From NCBI GenBank assembly GCA_002440965.1, contig DJWJ01000039.1:1-14705 (forward strand): a stretch of DNA of 14,705 bases, given 5' to 3'. A program made the translations under genes and the position numbers. This stretch comes from Candidatus Omnitrophica bacterium UBA6233. GTDB lineage: Bacteria > Omnitrophota > Gorgyraeia > Gygaellales > Profunditerraquicolaceae. Shown here in pieces: positions 7,832-14,170 of the stretch. Below the pieces are notes generated by a model, which ran no database searches, had not been told where the DNA came from, and was given only the letters and a program-made list of their open reading frames with translations. Every line of letters begins with the position of its first letter. The first letter of the stretch is position 1.

Positions 7832-8641
7832 ATGTTAGAGTTAGAAAGTATTCAGAAATCCATTAAAACGCTTGATGCTGACATGAGTTCTGCTTACTCT
7901 CAATTTGATGAATGGGCTATGACAGATGACGATTGGCGTGATCCTTCTTGGTTAATCGAAAAATGTTTTCTTCAATTATTGGCAATTGCCGAGGTTCTTA
8001 ACCTTGAAGAGTTACGAAAGATGATTTATGCGGAATACACAAAGATTAAGGACTCAGACAAAGGTTTTTTGGTAAGAGGGATAGATCCCGATGGTGGTGC
8101 TTATTCACCAGTTTTAGGAAGAATTAGATGTTTCCAACGTTCAATCGAAGCATTTTTCCCTAAAGAAGAATCTACTAAAGTTACAAAAGATCTTTTGCAG
8201 ATAATACGAGATATCGATTATGTTATTACTAATAAAGCTATCTTTCGCACAATACCTTCAAATGAAGAAGATGTTCATCAGCGTATTGAGGGTATTTTAA
8301 AATGTGTTTTCCCAGATTTAAAACATAAGCCAGTTCTTACTAAACCCATAAAAAACTTTGAACCGGATACTGGTATTCCTTCTTTAGGGACACTGATTGA
8401 ATATAAATTTATCTCAAGCAAAGATGGTATTTCAACAGTGGCAGATGAAATTTACGCTGATACTCGTGGTTATGTATCAAAAGACTGGAGGCGATTTCTA
8501 TATGTAATCTATGAAACCCACAGATTTAGAACAGAAAGGGATTGGCAAGAGCATTTAAAGCAGGGAGGATTAACAGAAAATACAACTGTTGTAGTTCTAA
8601 ACGGAGAACCTGTAGTAAAAAAGGGAAAAAGAGTAATTTAG
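7832..8641 (+). CDS. Stand-alone DpnII/MboI-like PD-(D/E)xK nuclease-fold protein
   Basis: The product has 269 residues from ATG 7832, which follows GGGGGA by eight bases; a TTG at 7808 in the same frame has no better ribosome site. The N-terminal 140 residues look all-helical and acidic, with no motif I recognise. The C-terminal part resembles the DpnII/MboI-like restriction fold: an EDVHQRIEGILKCVFPDL helix (about 146-162), FEPDTGIPSLG with Asp179, LIEYKFI with Glu190 and Lys192, a helix, then RRFLYVIYETH, a strand typical of this family. Such proteins occur as single-gene phage-defence or abortive-infection nucleases. No methyltransferase is adjacent, so ordinary self-protection by methylation is unlikely to come from this locus. 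It appears monocistronic. The fold is fairly sure; the biological role is inference. Confidence 0.6.
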   Translation: MLELESIQKSIKTLDADMSSAYSQFDEWAMTDDDWRDPSWLIEKCFLQLLAIAEVLNLEELRKMIYAEYTKIKDSDKGFLVRGIDPDGGAYSPVLGRIRCFQRSIEAFFPKEESTKVTKDLLQIIRDIDYVITNKAIFRTIPSNEEDVHQRIEGILKCVFPDLKHKPVLTKPIKNFEPDTGIPSLGTLIEYKFISSKDGISTVADEIYADTRGYVSKDWRRFLYVIYETHRFRTERDWQEHLKQGGLTENTTVVVLNGEPVVKKGKRVI

Positions 8642-8790
8642 ATTTTTGAGGACAAAATGTGTAAATCTATTGCTAAGTTACTCGGAACATAGCCAGTTGG
8701 GGAACTCGTCACATAGTAGCTATGATTAACAAGTCTAGTTTTCCACTCAAATCGTTAGCAAAGAGTAGAATTGTGTATTCCCAATTTTTT
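8642..8790. other. Intergenic region before repeat copy A
   Basis: No gene is visible. TTGCTAA at 8670-8676 and TTAGCAA at 8755-8761 form a 7-bp inverted repeat enclosing about 78 bases, which may or may not be meaningful. Together with copy A of the leader repeat (8791-9157) this accounts for the 513-base gap after the nuclease gene. Confidence 0.4.
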
Positions 8791-8936
8791 AGCTACTATA
8801 AGTGTTGTTTCAATCCACTTTTCCTTTCTGCATTTTTTCTTGTCGTTATGTAATTTCCCTTTTCTTTTATCGGTCTACAATAACCAAATCCTGATTTTTG
8901 TTCAATAAAATCCTTTGAAAAATTCGTCTATACCTG

Positions 8937-8972
8937 AAAGCCTTTTCGTGGTTTACCTCGGAAAGGCTTTTT
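8937..8972 (+). terminator. Terminator-like hairpin in repeat copy A
   Basis: AAAGCCTTT (8937-8945) pairs with AAAGGCTTT (8962-8970), which ends in a run of five T. The loop is about 16 bases. The same hairpin occurs in copies B and C. It could end upstream transcripts or act as an attenuator if transcription starts upstream within the repeat. Confidence 0.6.
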
Positions 8973-9071
8973 AGGCATTAGAAGTATTCTACCCCTTGCG
9001 GGGAGTATCAATTTTTCCAATCGCTTGGCGCTCGTTCCTTTCGGGCAGTCCCTGTTTTCTTGACAAAAGGC

Positions 9072-9105
9072 GCAATTTGTATCTGGTTTGCCTGATGCAA
9101 AGTGC
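9072..9105 (+). ncRNA. Conserved stem-loop in repeat copy A
   Basis: GCAATTTGTAT (9072-9082) faces ATGCAAAGTGC (9095-9105) with a 12-base loop identical to that in copy B. In B the stem is a perfect 11 bp. Here one change leaves a G-U pair and another an A-G mismatch, so pairing is mostly kept. It lies about 50 bases before the start codon and may be part of a 5' leader RNA. Confidence 0.5.
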
Positions 9106-9154
9106 TTCAAGTTCTTGGGTTTTAATTCTCGTCGTCAAAAGAAAGGAGGTTTGC

Positions 9155-9211
9155 ATGATTGGGGAGCGCGTTCAAATCGAACGCGCGACCGAGAGGGGGA
9201 GAAACTATTAA
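9155..9211 (+). CDS. 18-codon ORF driven by repeat copy A
   Basis: The ORF starts at the ATG that closes copy A, five bases after a strong GAAAGGAGG ribosome site, and encodes MIGERVQIERATERGRNY. Codons 4-10 contain a perfect inverted repeat, GCGCGTTC (about 9171-9178) and GAACGCGC (about 9184-9191), which would form a strong hairpin right after the start codon. The peptide is not recognisable. It may be a leader peptide, a vestige of a lost gene, or noise created by the retained start site. Nothing links it to a known function. Confidence 0.35.
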   Translation: MIGERVQIERATERGRNY

Positions 9212-9236
9212 ATATATGCATCGAGGTGCGAAAGAG

Positions 9237-9304
9237 GGAGAAAAGCTTGTCCTGAGCAGTCCGATAAGTTCACTACAGGCGGAGTCGAAGGGATTGTTTT
9301 CTCC
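9237..9304. repeat. Possible REP-like hairpin element, degenerate
   Basis: An 8-bp closing stem (GGAGAAAA with TTTTCTCC) encloses CTTGTCCTGAGC and GGAGTCGAAGGG. These segments resemble the two halves of a small palindromic repeat, here separated by about 20 unrelated bases. A second copy is not present in the window, so the repeat status is inferred from memory only. Confidence 0.3.
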
Positions 9305-9340
9305 TTATCCTGCATTTAATATTTCTTCCATAGAATTAGC

Positions 9341-9369
9341 TTGTTAATGCATATTTACGATCTTATAAT
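9341..9369 (+). promoter_or_regulatory. Promoter for the membrane protein and TPR-PIN gene pair
   Basis: TTGTTA (9341-9346) and a perfect TATAAT (9364-9369) are separated by 17 bases. Transcription would begin near 9376, leaving about 150 bases of leader before ATG 9525. The leader contains a T-run near 9440 and a CTGTT/AACAG pair but no clear terminator. Confidence 0.6.
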
Positions 9370-9524
9370 AGGGACAGAGTTGTGATAGAACTTACTGGCG
9401 CACAGAAGGTAAGAGATACCAGGTACCGACTGTTGACTGTTTTTTAATTATATTTTAACAGAGCATTCCCTTAATTATTGTTTTCAAACCTACTAGGAAA
9501 TTAATCTAACTATAAGGAGGTAGA

Positions 9525-9698
9525 ATGTTAATAAATCTGGCTAGTATAACTTTTGATCAGTGGGTAAAAATAGCATTACTTATCATTGGGGTTATAGCTG
9601 GGGGATCATTGATTGGTATAAAAGTATCTAAAACTAATAAAGCAAAGGTTAAAAATGTTAAAGATTCTAAGCTTGATATTAAACAAGATATCAAGTAA
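9525..9698 (+). CDS. Small one-helix membrane protein overlapping the TPR-PIN gene
   Basis: The product has 57 residues. ATG 9525 follows a strong AAGGAGG with four bases spacing, the best ribosome site in this part of the window. Residues about 14-33 (VKIALLIIGVIAGGSLIGIK) form one membrane helix; the remainder, about 34-57, is lysine-rich and polar and probably cytoplasmic. The gene overlaps the start of the large TPR-PIN gene by 44 bases in another frame, so the two are likely translated together. I do not recognise the family. The arrangement would suit a membrane anchor, regulator or antidote for the downstream protein, but that is inference. Confidence 0.6.
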   Translation: MLINLASITFDQWVKIALLIIGVIAGGSLIGIKVSKTNKAKVKNVKDSKLDIKQDIK

Positions 9699-12351
9699 GA
9701 ATAACAAAATCTCTGTAAAAGGAGTATCGAAAAGCACTCTTAATATAACACAAGTGCATATCGATAAGTATATAAGAAATATTCCTACTTCTCAGGAGGA
9801 AATTTTGCTTCCATCTGGCCCCGTAGGCTCTTTATATGCCTCAGGATGGTCATCTCCATTGGTTGGAGGCGATAAAATCAATGAAGAAATAGACGATGCT
9901 GTTAAATATCTCAAATCACATAAAATCAAAGAAGCGAAACAGCGTTTATTCATAATTCAGGGTAAAATTGAGTCAAATAAAGATGCTTACAAAAAAGAAT
10001 TGGCCCGAGTTTATAACAATCTAGGAGTTTGTTTTAATGTGCATAGCTCCTTGGGGGGTGATTATGAGGAGGCGCTGAAATATTTTACTCTGGCTTTAGA
10101 GTACAATCCACAATTAAAACAAGCATTAGCTAATACGGCTAGTGTGTATATCAATAAAGGCGGTACAGCAAATATCAAAAAGGCATATGATATGATAACC
10201 GACCTTTGGGACAATGAAACAAACAAATCTTTCATTTTGCCCACGTTACTTATTTCAACATATATGTATAAATCTGTAAAAGATGCTATTAAATTTTATG
10301 AAGAGTCTAAAGAGGCAAAAGAAATATGTAAAAAAGATGAAATACCATTGAATTTAGTTTCGGAATTTTATCTAGAAAGCGGAGATGTTAACAAATCGTT
10401 AGAGTTTACAGAATACGCGTTAGGATTTTTCCCCGATTCGGCCAGAGCAAAACAGCTAAGAGCCAAAGCCTTAATACTAAAGGCACAAAGCGACAAGAGA
10501 ATACCAACCTCTTTTTCTTTTGTGCCGGAGTTTAGTGATTATAAAGATATTGAACAGGCCTTAATATTACTTGAAGAGGCGTTAGAGCCTATAAGATACT
10601 CAGATGAATATCTTGCTATTTCAATTAAGCTTGATATTAGATTTTGTTCTATTTGGCTACGTAGAGCTAATGATAGCAAATATTCGTCTATGCTTAAGAG
10701 TATTGATACAACAATGCTAACAAGTAACGAGCGCCATATTTTGGAAGTTGATAAAGTTGCATCTTGCATGGAACAGCGAGATTTCTCAATTGCACTTGAT
10801 ACTGTTAAGAATAGTGAACAATGGCAGTATACAACATACAAAGAAAAAAAGATCATTGCACATATTTTTCTACTTGGAGGTGCGGTGGAACAAGCTGAAA
10901 GTATATTGAGGGAGCTTGAGAGAACCGCCGAAGCAGAAAAAGATGTACAATTTTTCTTCTGTCTAAGCTTGGTCGATATTCTTTTAAATAATAAAAATTT
11001 AGCAATAAAAGAAGTGGAGAAGGCAAAGGAATACGCTAAAGGAACACCTTTAGAAAAGAAAGCATTATCACATTTCAATGCGGTTATGATGAGATATGCA
11101 AATTTTGGAGAAGTTGATAGGTTAATGCATGGAATGTTCGAATATGACATTAGATACCCAGAAGATAAAGCCCTGATAAAAATAGAGGCGATTAATAAAG
11201 AAGGCCAATTATCTGATGAAGTGAAAAGTATTTTTCTAGATCAAAAAAAGAGATATGAAGGGATCAGGCAGGTATTTAAAGATAACCCTGCGCCCACATA
11301 TTTTTTAGAAAAAGTTTGGAAAAAGCCATACATTGAAGTTATTTCGATGGGAATAGATAATGGTGATCCAGATTTTACTTTTGAATTTAATTCTCCATCG
11401 AGTGAAGTTATTGATGATTTTGCGAACGCGTTTAATAATACTGAATCATTAGTTTTTGATTACTCTGCTTTATTAAATCTATCTAAGATGGATTTATTAA
11501 ACATGCTGAGCAAATTTAGTAAGAAAATGTTCATTGTTAAAAAACTTTTTAACAAGATACAAGAAGAGTTATTTTTAGTTGAAAAAGAAGATCTGCGTAG
11601 GTTATGGAATTTCATTCGGAAAAACAAAGATATTCAGATAATAGATAGCGTTTCCAAAAGTTGTCCTGAAATAGAAAGATTAAAGGATCATTTCGGTGAT
11701 TGGTTAATAGAATCTATGAAATTAGCCAAAGACATTAGCGCAACTTATATATCAGATGATTTACGATTACTGAATTTCTTAAAATCTGAGAAAATAAAAG
11801 GAGCCAATAACTATATCCTCCTCAGAGAAATGCTAAATAGGAAATTGATAGATGACAAAATCTATTCGCTTAGCCTAGGAGATTTGGCCGAAAGATCGTA
11901 TATATTTATTAGTTTCTCTGGAGATAATCTTTTTGATATCGCTATGGAAGATAAATCAAAAATTACCTACAGAACATATCATTTAATAAATCAAGCTTTT
12001 TTGCCATATTCGGAAATAAAAAGCTTTACACAGGTATTCATTAGATTTATATATTTATTGTGGAGAACGGGAATCCTGCCAGAAGATAAAGTAGCTTGGC
12101 TAAAGTTTTTATCAAACACAATAAAAAGACTGGTTGATGAGAAGCTTACGCTTATAGTTATAAATAGCGACACTATCCCGAATTTTTTGGGAGATCTTGG
12201 TATTATGTGGAAAACGGCTATTTTAAATAGTAATAAAGACGAATTAAATATTTTAAAAAGTGTCGCAGATGAAATATTTAATGAACAATATATGCCTAAA
12301 GCCTTGTCAATAACAAAGGGTCTAATTGAGAAAAGAATGAACGATCTGTAA
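9655..12351 (+). CDS. Large TPR protein with C-terminal PIN-like nuclease domain
   Basis: The product has 898 residues. An N-terminal linker (1-75) is followed by helical repeats: a clear TPR pair about 113-172 (ELARVYNNLGVCF, YEEALKYFTLALEYNPQ, ALANTASVYINKGG), another near 230-272 and weaker ones to about 490. The C-terminal part resembles the PIN domain of bacterial TPR-PIN conflict proteins: LVFDYSALLNLSKMDLL with Asp602, a helical middle, TYISDDLRLLNFL with Asp701 and Asp702, a region matching the pattern of a short loop then a leucine-rich helix (716-730), and SYIFISFSGDNLFDIA (748-763). PIN domains are metal-dependent RNases. The last 130 residues are helical and unassigned. The start lies inside the 57-residue gene. 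The sequence is clearly richer in A and T than the tra genes, suggesting acquisition. RNase activity and a defence role are inference. Confidence 0.62.
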   Translation: MLKILSLILNKISSKNNKISVKGVSKSTLNITQVHIDKYIRNIPTSQEEILLPSGPVGSLYASGWSSPLVGGDKINEEIDDAVKYLKSHKIKEAKQRLFIIQGKIESNKDAYKKELARVYNNLGVCFNVHSSLGGDYEEALKYFTLALEYNPQLKQALANTASVYINKGGTANIKKAYDMITDLWDNETNKSFILPTLLISTYMYKSVKDAIKFYEESKEAKEICKKDEIPLNLVSEFYLESGDVNKSLEFTEYALGFFPDSARAKQLRAKALILKAQSDKRIPTSFSFVPEFSDYKDIEQALILLEEALEPIRYSDEYLAISIKLDIRFCSIWLRRANDSKYSSMLKSIDTTMLTSNERHILEVDKVASCMEQRDFSIALDTVKNSEQWQYTTYKEKKIIAHIFLLGGAVEQAESILRELERTAEAEKDVQFFFCLSLVDILLNNKNLAIKEVEKAKEYAKGTPLEKKALSHFNAVMMRYANFGEVDRLMHGMFEYDIRYPEDKALIKIEAINKEGQLSDEVKSIFLDQKKRYEGIRQVFKDNPAPTYFLEKVWKKPYIEVISMGIDNGDPDFTFEFNSPSSEVIDDFANAFNNTESLVFDYSALLNLSKMDLLNMLSKFSKKMFIVKKLFNKIQEELFLVEKEDLRRLWNFIRKNKDIQIIDSVSKSCPEIERLKDHFGDWLIESMKLAKDISATYISDDLRLLNFLKSEKIKGANNYILLREMLNRKLIDDKIYSLSLGDLAERSYIFISFSGDNLFDIAMEDKSKITYRTYHLINQAFLPYSEIKSFTQVFIRFIYLLWRTGILPEDKVAWLKFLSNTIKRLVDEKLTLIVINSDTIPNFLGDLGIMWKTAILNSNKDELNILKSVADEIFNEQYMPKALSITKGLIEKRMNDL

Positions 12352-12479
12352 TAAATTTATTGGCATTAAACTCTTTAACGTATAGTTTAAGATCGTTATT
12401 TAACCAGTCTAATCAAAATCCTTATGGGATGCTATAGGTGGTGCCAAATAGACCTGGGGGGAGTTGAGGTTAATTTTAA
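12352..12479. other. Short intergenic region without identifiable feature
   Basis: Between the TPR-PIN stop and the next promoter there is no gene. TAAACT and AGTTTA near 12367-12390 could form a weak hairpin but there is no T tract, so a terminator is not claimed. Confidence 0.35.
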
Positions 12480-12507
12480 TTGTTCTTTTTTACGGGAGCG
12501 TTATAAT
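12480..12507 (+). promoter_or_regulatory. Promoter for the three-helix membrane protein
   Basis: TTGTTC (12480-12485) and a perfect TATAAT (12502-12507) lie 16 bases apart, about 38 bases before ATG 12545. This suggests the membrane protein gene is transcribed separately from the TPR-PIN pair. Confidence 0.55.
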
Positions 12508-12544
12508 ATTTACAGTTTAACTAGTTGTAACTAAAGGATAAACA

Positions 12545-13012
12545 ATGGATATAACTGAATTTACTTTCCGGCTTATACTACTTTTCATTCCTGGTATTAT
12601 AGTTTCGATGATTGTGGATAGCTTAACTACCCATAAGAAGCGCGAGCTTTACGAAATTATTTTAGGCTCATTAGTTTTTGGATTTATTTGTTATCTAACT
12701 TATTATTTGATAACTCTAATACCTAAAATAAATCTCCCGTTCACTTTTCTTGATGCCTTAATAGATAGCAGTACAGATTTAGATTTTTTTGAAATACTAA
12801 TTACGACTTCATTATCTATTCCTATAAGCTTGTTGTTTTCTTATTTGATTAATTACAAAATCCTTTATAGATTTGCCCACCGAATGAAAATATCTTATAA
12901 ATTTGGCGATATAGATGTTTGGAGTTATGTAATGAACTTAAGAAACCCTGAATGTGAATGGGTCGTCGTAAGAGATGTTGGTTCTCTGATTGAAGGTGAT
13001 GTTCTTTCTTAG
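12545..13012 (+). CDS. DUF6338-like membrane protein, 3' end truncated by IS3 remnant
   Basis: The product has 155 residues from ATG 12545, after an AAAGGA ribosome site. Three membrane helices are predicted by eye: about 8-26 (containing FIPGIIVSMIV), 39-59 and 83-104. They are followed by a cytoplasmic part with KFGDIDVWSYVMN and EWVVVRD (138-144). This layout and the WVVVRD strand resemble the DUF6338 family, often seen beside defence genes. After residue 144 the sequence becomes the antisense of an IS3-family orfA, so the last 11 residues (VGSLIEGDVLS) are probably not native. The natural protein should be longer. Whether the truncated form works is unknown. The family name is from memory and only moderately sure. 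Confidence 0.6.
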   Translation: MDITEFTFRLILLFIPGIIVSMIVDSLTTHKKRELYEIILGSLVFGFICYLTYYLITLIPKINLPFTFLDALIDSSTDLDFFEILITTSLSIPISLLFSYLINYKILYRFAHRMKISYKFGDIDVWSYVMNLRNPECEWVVVRDVGSLIEGDVLS

Positions 13013-13190
13013 TGACCGTCTTTTGATCAAAAGCTTGATAACCGAACTTAAGAAGCTGGTCGCGCCATTTATAATATTGTGTTTGTGCTACTTGATATTT
13101 GGAGCAAAGTTTACCAATATCGATTTGACCGGATAATCCTTCGAGAACGATTTTAAGCTTCTCCTGGCTTGTCCATTTGCGGTATTTCAT
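12975..13190 (-). pseudogene. IS3-family orfA (transposase N-terminal part), truncated
   Basis: On the minus strand, ATG at 13190 follows AAAGGAG and opens a typical OrfA: KYRKWTSQEKLKIVLEGLSG, then a helix-turn-helix (IDIGKLCSKYQVAQTQYYKWRDQLL, about 23-47) and the start of the leucine-zipper-like helix (KKEHHLQSENQHL, 61-73). After residue 73 the frame continues into antisense of the membrane protein gene and loses family similarity. OrfA binds the IS ends and is normally fused to OrfB by frameshifting; OrfB is absent. The fragment cannot encode an active transposase. Confidence 0.78.
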
Positions 13191-13249
13191 AGAATAACGC
13201 TCCTTTCTCTGGAGCCTTATTCTAACAAATTTTAGCTACTCTGTTAACA
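12975..13249 (-). mobile_element. Fragment of an IS3-family insertion sequence
   Basis: The right boundary is at 13248-13249, where the minus strand reads TGTTAACAGAGTAGC, a TG-starting end typical of IS3 family inverted repeats. The left boundary is near 12975, where IS coding sequence stops inside the truncated membrane gene. The orfB part, the opposite end and any target duplication are missing, so this is a dead remnant of about 275 bp. Confidence 0.65.
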
Positions 13250-13401
13250 GGGAGCAGTATACTACTATAGTCGCTACTCCAATCAATCTTTCCTTTTTCG
13301 TTTTCTTGTCTTTATGTAAATCCGCCTTCTTTTTATCCGCCTACAATAACCCAATCCTGACTTTTACTCAAGAAAATCCTTTGAAAAAATTCATCTCTAC
13401 T

Positions 13402-13438
13402 AAAAGCCTTTTCGTGGTTTGCCTCGGAAAGGCTTTTT
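13402..13438 (+). terminator. Terminator-like hairpin in repeat copy B
   Basis: AAAAGCCTTT (13402-13411) pairs with AAAGGCTTTT (13428-13437) and is followed by a T, making a 10-bp stem with a T-run. It stands about 200 bases before the ATG. It may isolate the downstream gene from upstream transcription or act as an attenuator. Confidence 0.6.
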
Positions 13439-13457
13439 AGGCATCCGAAGTATTCTG

Positions 13458-13494
13458 TCCCTTGCGGGGAGTCTCAATTTTTTCAAAAGACTCC
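13458..13494 (+). promoter_or_regulatory. Mutually exclusive hairpins in repeat copy B
   Basis: TCCC (13458-13461) can pair with GGGG (13466-13469) around a TTGC loop. Alternatively GGAGTCT (13468-13474) can pair with AGACTCC (13488-13494). The two share bases 13468-13469. Copy C has the first with a CCCC arm and a one-mismatch version of the second; copy A has the first but has lost the AGACTCC arm. Such overlap would allow a two-state RNA, but this is inference. Confidence 0.4.
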
Positions 13495-13556
13495 AGGAAG
13501 TTCACTCGCTTGGCGCTCGTTACTTTCGGGCATTCCCTGTTTTCTTGACAAAAGGC

Positions 13557-13590
13557 GCAATTTGTATCTGGTTTGCCTGATACAAATTGC
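13557..13590 (+). ncRNA. Perfect 11-bp stem-loop in repeat copy B
   Basis: GCAATTTGTAT and ATACAAATTGC pair perfectly around a 12-base loop that is identical in copy A. No T-run follows, so it is not a terminator. It is probably part of the leader RNA close to the ribosome site. Confidence 0.55.
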
Positions 13591-13678
13591 TTCAAGTCCT
13601 TGGGTTCAAATTTCCGCCGTTAAAAGAAAGGAGGTTTACATGAGACAAGTAAAAACAAATCGAAAGGAGGTGAAAACC

Positions 13679-13930
13679 ATGATTGAAGTAGCCAGGGTTT
13701 ATAAAGTCGAAAAAGACGAAAACGCCTTGAAAGCCTTTGTAGATATTAAAGTCGCTGATGCGGTTTTGATAAAAGGCGTCAGGGTTATGGCTAAGAAAGA
13801 CGGCGGGCTGTTTGCGGCTATGCCTTCGCAATTAGCCGGAGACGGTAAGTATTACGATACCGTCAAGTTCTTAACGCCTGAGGCAAAAAATGAATTGCAA
13901 GAAGTGGTTCTTGCAGCCTATGAGGCGTAA
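13679..13930 (+). CDS. spoVG: SpoVG-family regulatory protein
   Basis: The product has 83 residues and matches the SpoVG fold: VARVYKVEKDENALKAFVDIKVADAVLIKGVRV, then GGLFAAMPSQ (about 43-52), the family's hallmark GLFVAMP segment, and the helix TPEAKNELQEVVLAAYEA at the end. SpoVG proteins are small nucleic-acid-binding regulators. ATG 13679 has its own GAAAGGAGG site and gives the usual family length; a second ATG at 13640, supplied by repeat copy B with another strong ribosome site, would add 13 lysine-rich residues in frame. Both may be used. The gene lies directly behind leader copy B, so its expression is probably set by that RNA. Confidence 0.9.
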   Translation: MIEVARVYKVEKDENALKAFVDIKVADAVLIKGVRVMAKKDGGLFAAMPSQLAGDGKYYDTVKFLTPEAKNELQEVVLAAYEA

Positions 13931-13940
13931 GAAATAAAAC

Positions 13941-13984
13941 TTTAAAGCTGTCCTATCGGCTATACGGGGAGAAAGGGCTTTAAA
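13941..13984 (+). other. Inverted repeat after the SpoVG gene
   Basis: TTTAAAGC (13941-13948) and GCTTTAAA (13977-13984) form an 8-bp stem around 28 bases, 10 bases after the stop. Overlapping it, GGGGA and TCCCC could pair at about 13966-13990. No T tract follows, so it is a structured 3' region rather than a clear terminator. Confidence 0.35.
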
Positions 13985-14050
13985 TATCCCCATTCAGTCT
14001 TGTGGGTTTTGTGAGTAAAGGGGTTGTTTGGGTGATTTTGATTGGAAAGA

Positions 14051-14108
14051 GCGTGCGGTAGCCTTCGAGGGGGTTGTGGAGTAAATTGCCGGCAGGCTGA
14101 CCGCACGC
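14051..14108 (+). ncRNA. Long stem-loop of unknown function
   Basis: GCGTGCGGTAGCCT (14051-14064) pairs with AGGCTGACCGCACGC (14094-14108), giving 14 base pairs with one bulged base and a 29-base loop. There is no T-run. It lies between the SpoVG gene and the 61-residue ORF in a 240-base region without genes. It could be a small RNA, a recombination or protein-binding site, or a processing signal. The stem is too long and GC-rich to be likely by chance. Confidence 0.5.
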
Positions 14109-14170
14109 AAATAACTTTAAGTGCTTGGGGGTAGAAACATTATTAAAAGCGGGTTACGAAAGGGAAAAAT

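Larger units (their letters stand above)
8791..9157 (+). repeat. Long leader repeat, copy A
   Basis: This is the first of three direct copies (others 13262-13642 and 14419 to the window end). It starts with a pyrimidine-rich stretch, then a terminator-like hairpin (8937-8972), a CCCC-TTGC-GGGG hairpin (about 8993-9004), a short run around GCTTGGCGCTCGTT, a TTGACA (9060-9065), an 11-position stem (9072-9082 with 9095-9105) and finally GAAAGGAGGTTTGC and an ATG at 9155. Relative to copies B and C it lacks about 20 bases around 9020, including one arm of a stem seen in B. Hairpin loops are conserved better than the surrounding sequence, which suggests a function in RNA. Confidence 0.85.
9212..9524. 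other. Intergenic region between the 18-codon ORF and the membrane/PIN pair
   Basis: No convincing gene is seen in this 313-base stretch. It holds an imperfect long hairpin closed by GGAGAAAA (9237-9244) and TTTTCTCC (9297-9304); inside are CTTGTCCTGAGC and GTCGAAGGG, which look like halves of a palindromic element common in environmental genomes. A promoter (9341-9369) and a leader of about 150 bases before the next gene complete the stretch. Confidence 0.5.
13262..13642 (+). repeat. Long leader repeat, copy B
   Basis: Second copy of the repeat, starting just after the IS3 remnant and ending at the ATG at 13640. It has the terminator-like hairpin (13402-13438), a TCCC-TTGC-GGGG hairpin (13458-13469), a GGAGTCT/AGACTCC stem (13468-13474 with 13488-13494) that shares bases with the previous hairpin, a TTGACA (13545-13550), a perfect 11-bp stem (13557-13567 with 13580-13590) and the ribosome site AAAGGAGG. 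It appears to be the 5' leader of the SpoVG-family gene. Confidence 0.88.

Noticed and set aside
9060..9088. Promoter starting at the conserved TTGACA in the repeat copies
   Set aside because: No -10-like hexamer lies 16-18 bases downstream; the bases there form the loop of the conserved 11-bp stem. TTGACA is noted only as a conserved word.
8928..9110. Minus-strand ORF inside repeat copy A with CAFC and MPKKPFRGKPRKGF
   Set aside because: The antisense of copy B starts with similar residues but loses the frame at a 20-base length difference and meets a stop. The region is better explained as hairpins on the + strand.
9159..9347. TTG-started 62-codon ORF
   Set aside because: It overlaps the 18-codon ORF and runs through the split palindromic element, with no ribosome site and no recognisable protein.
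10539..11150. Minus-strand 203-codon ORF within the TPR-PIN gene
   Set aside because: Serine- and cysteine-rich antisense of a helical AT-rich gene; no start context and no family similarity.
13600..13625. Possible tRNA T-arm (GGGTTCAAAT)
   Set aside because: No matching acceptor, D or anticodon arms were found around it, and the equivalent position in copy A is changed.
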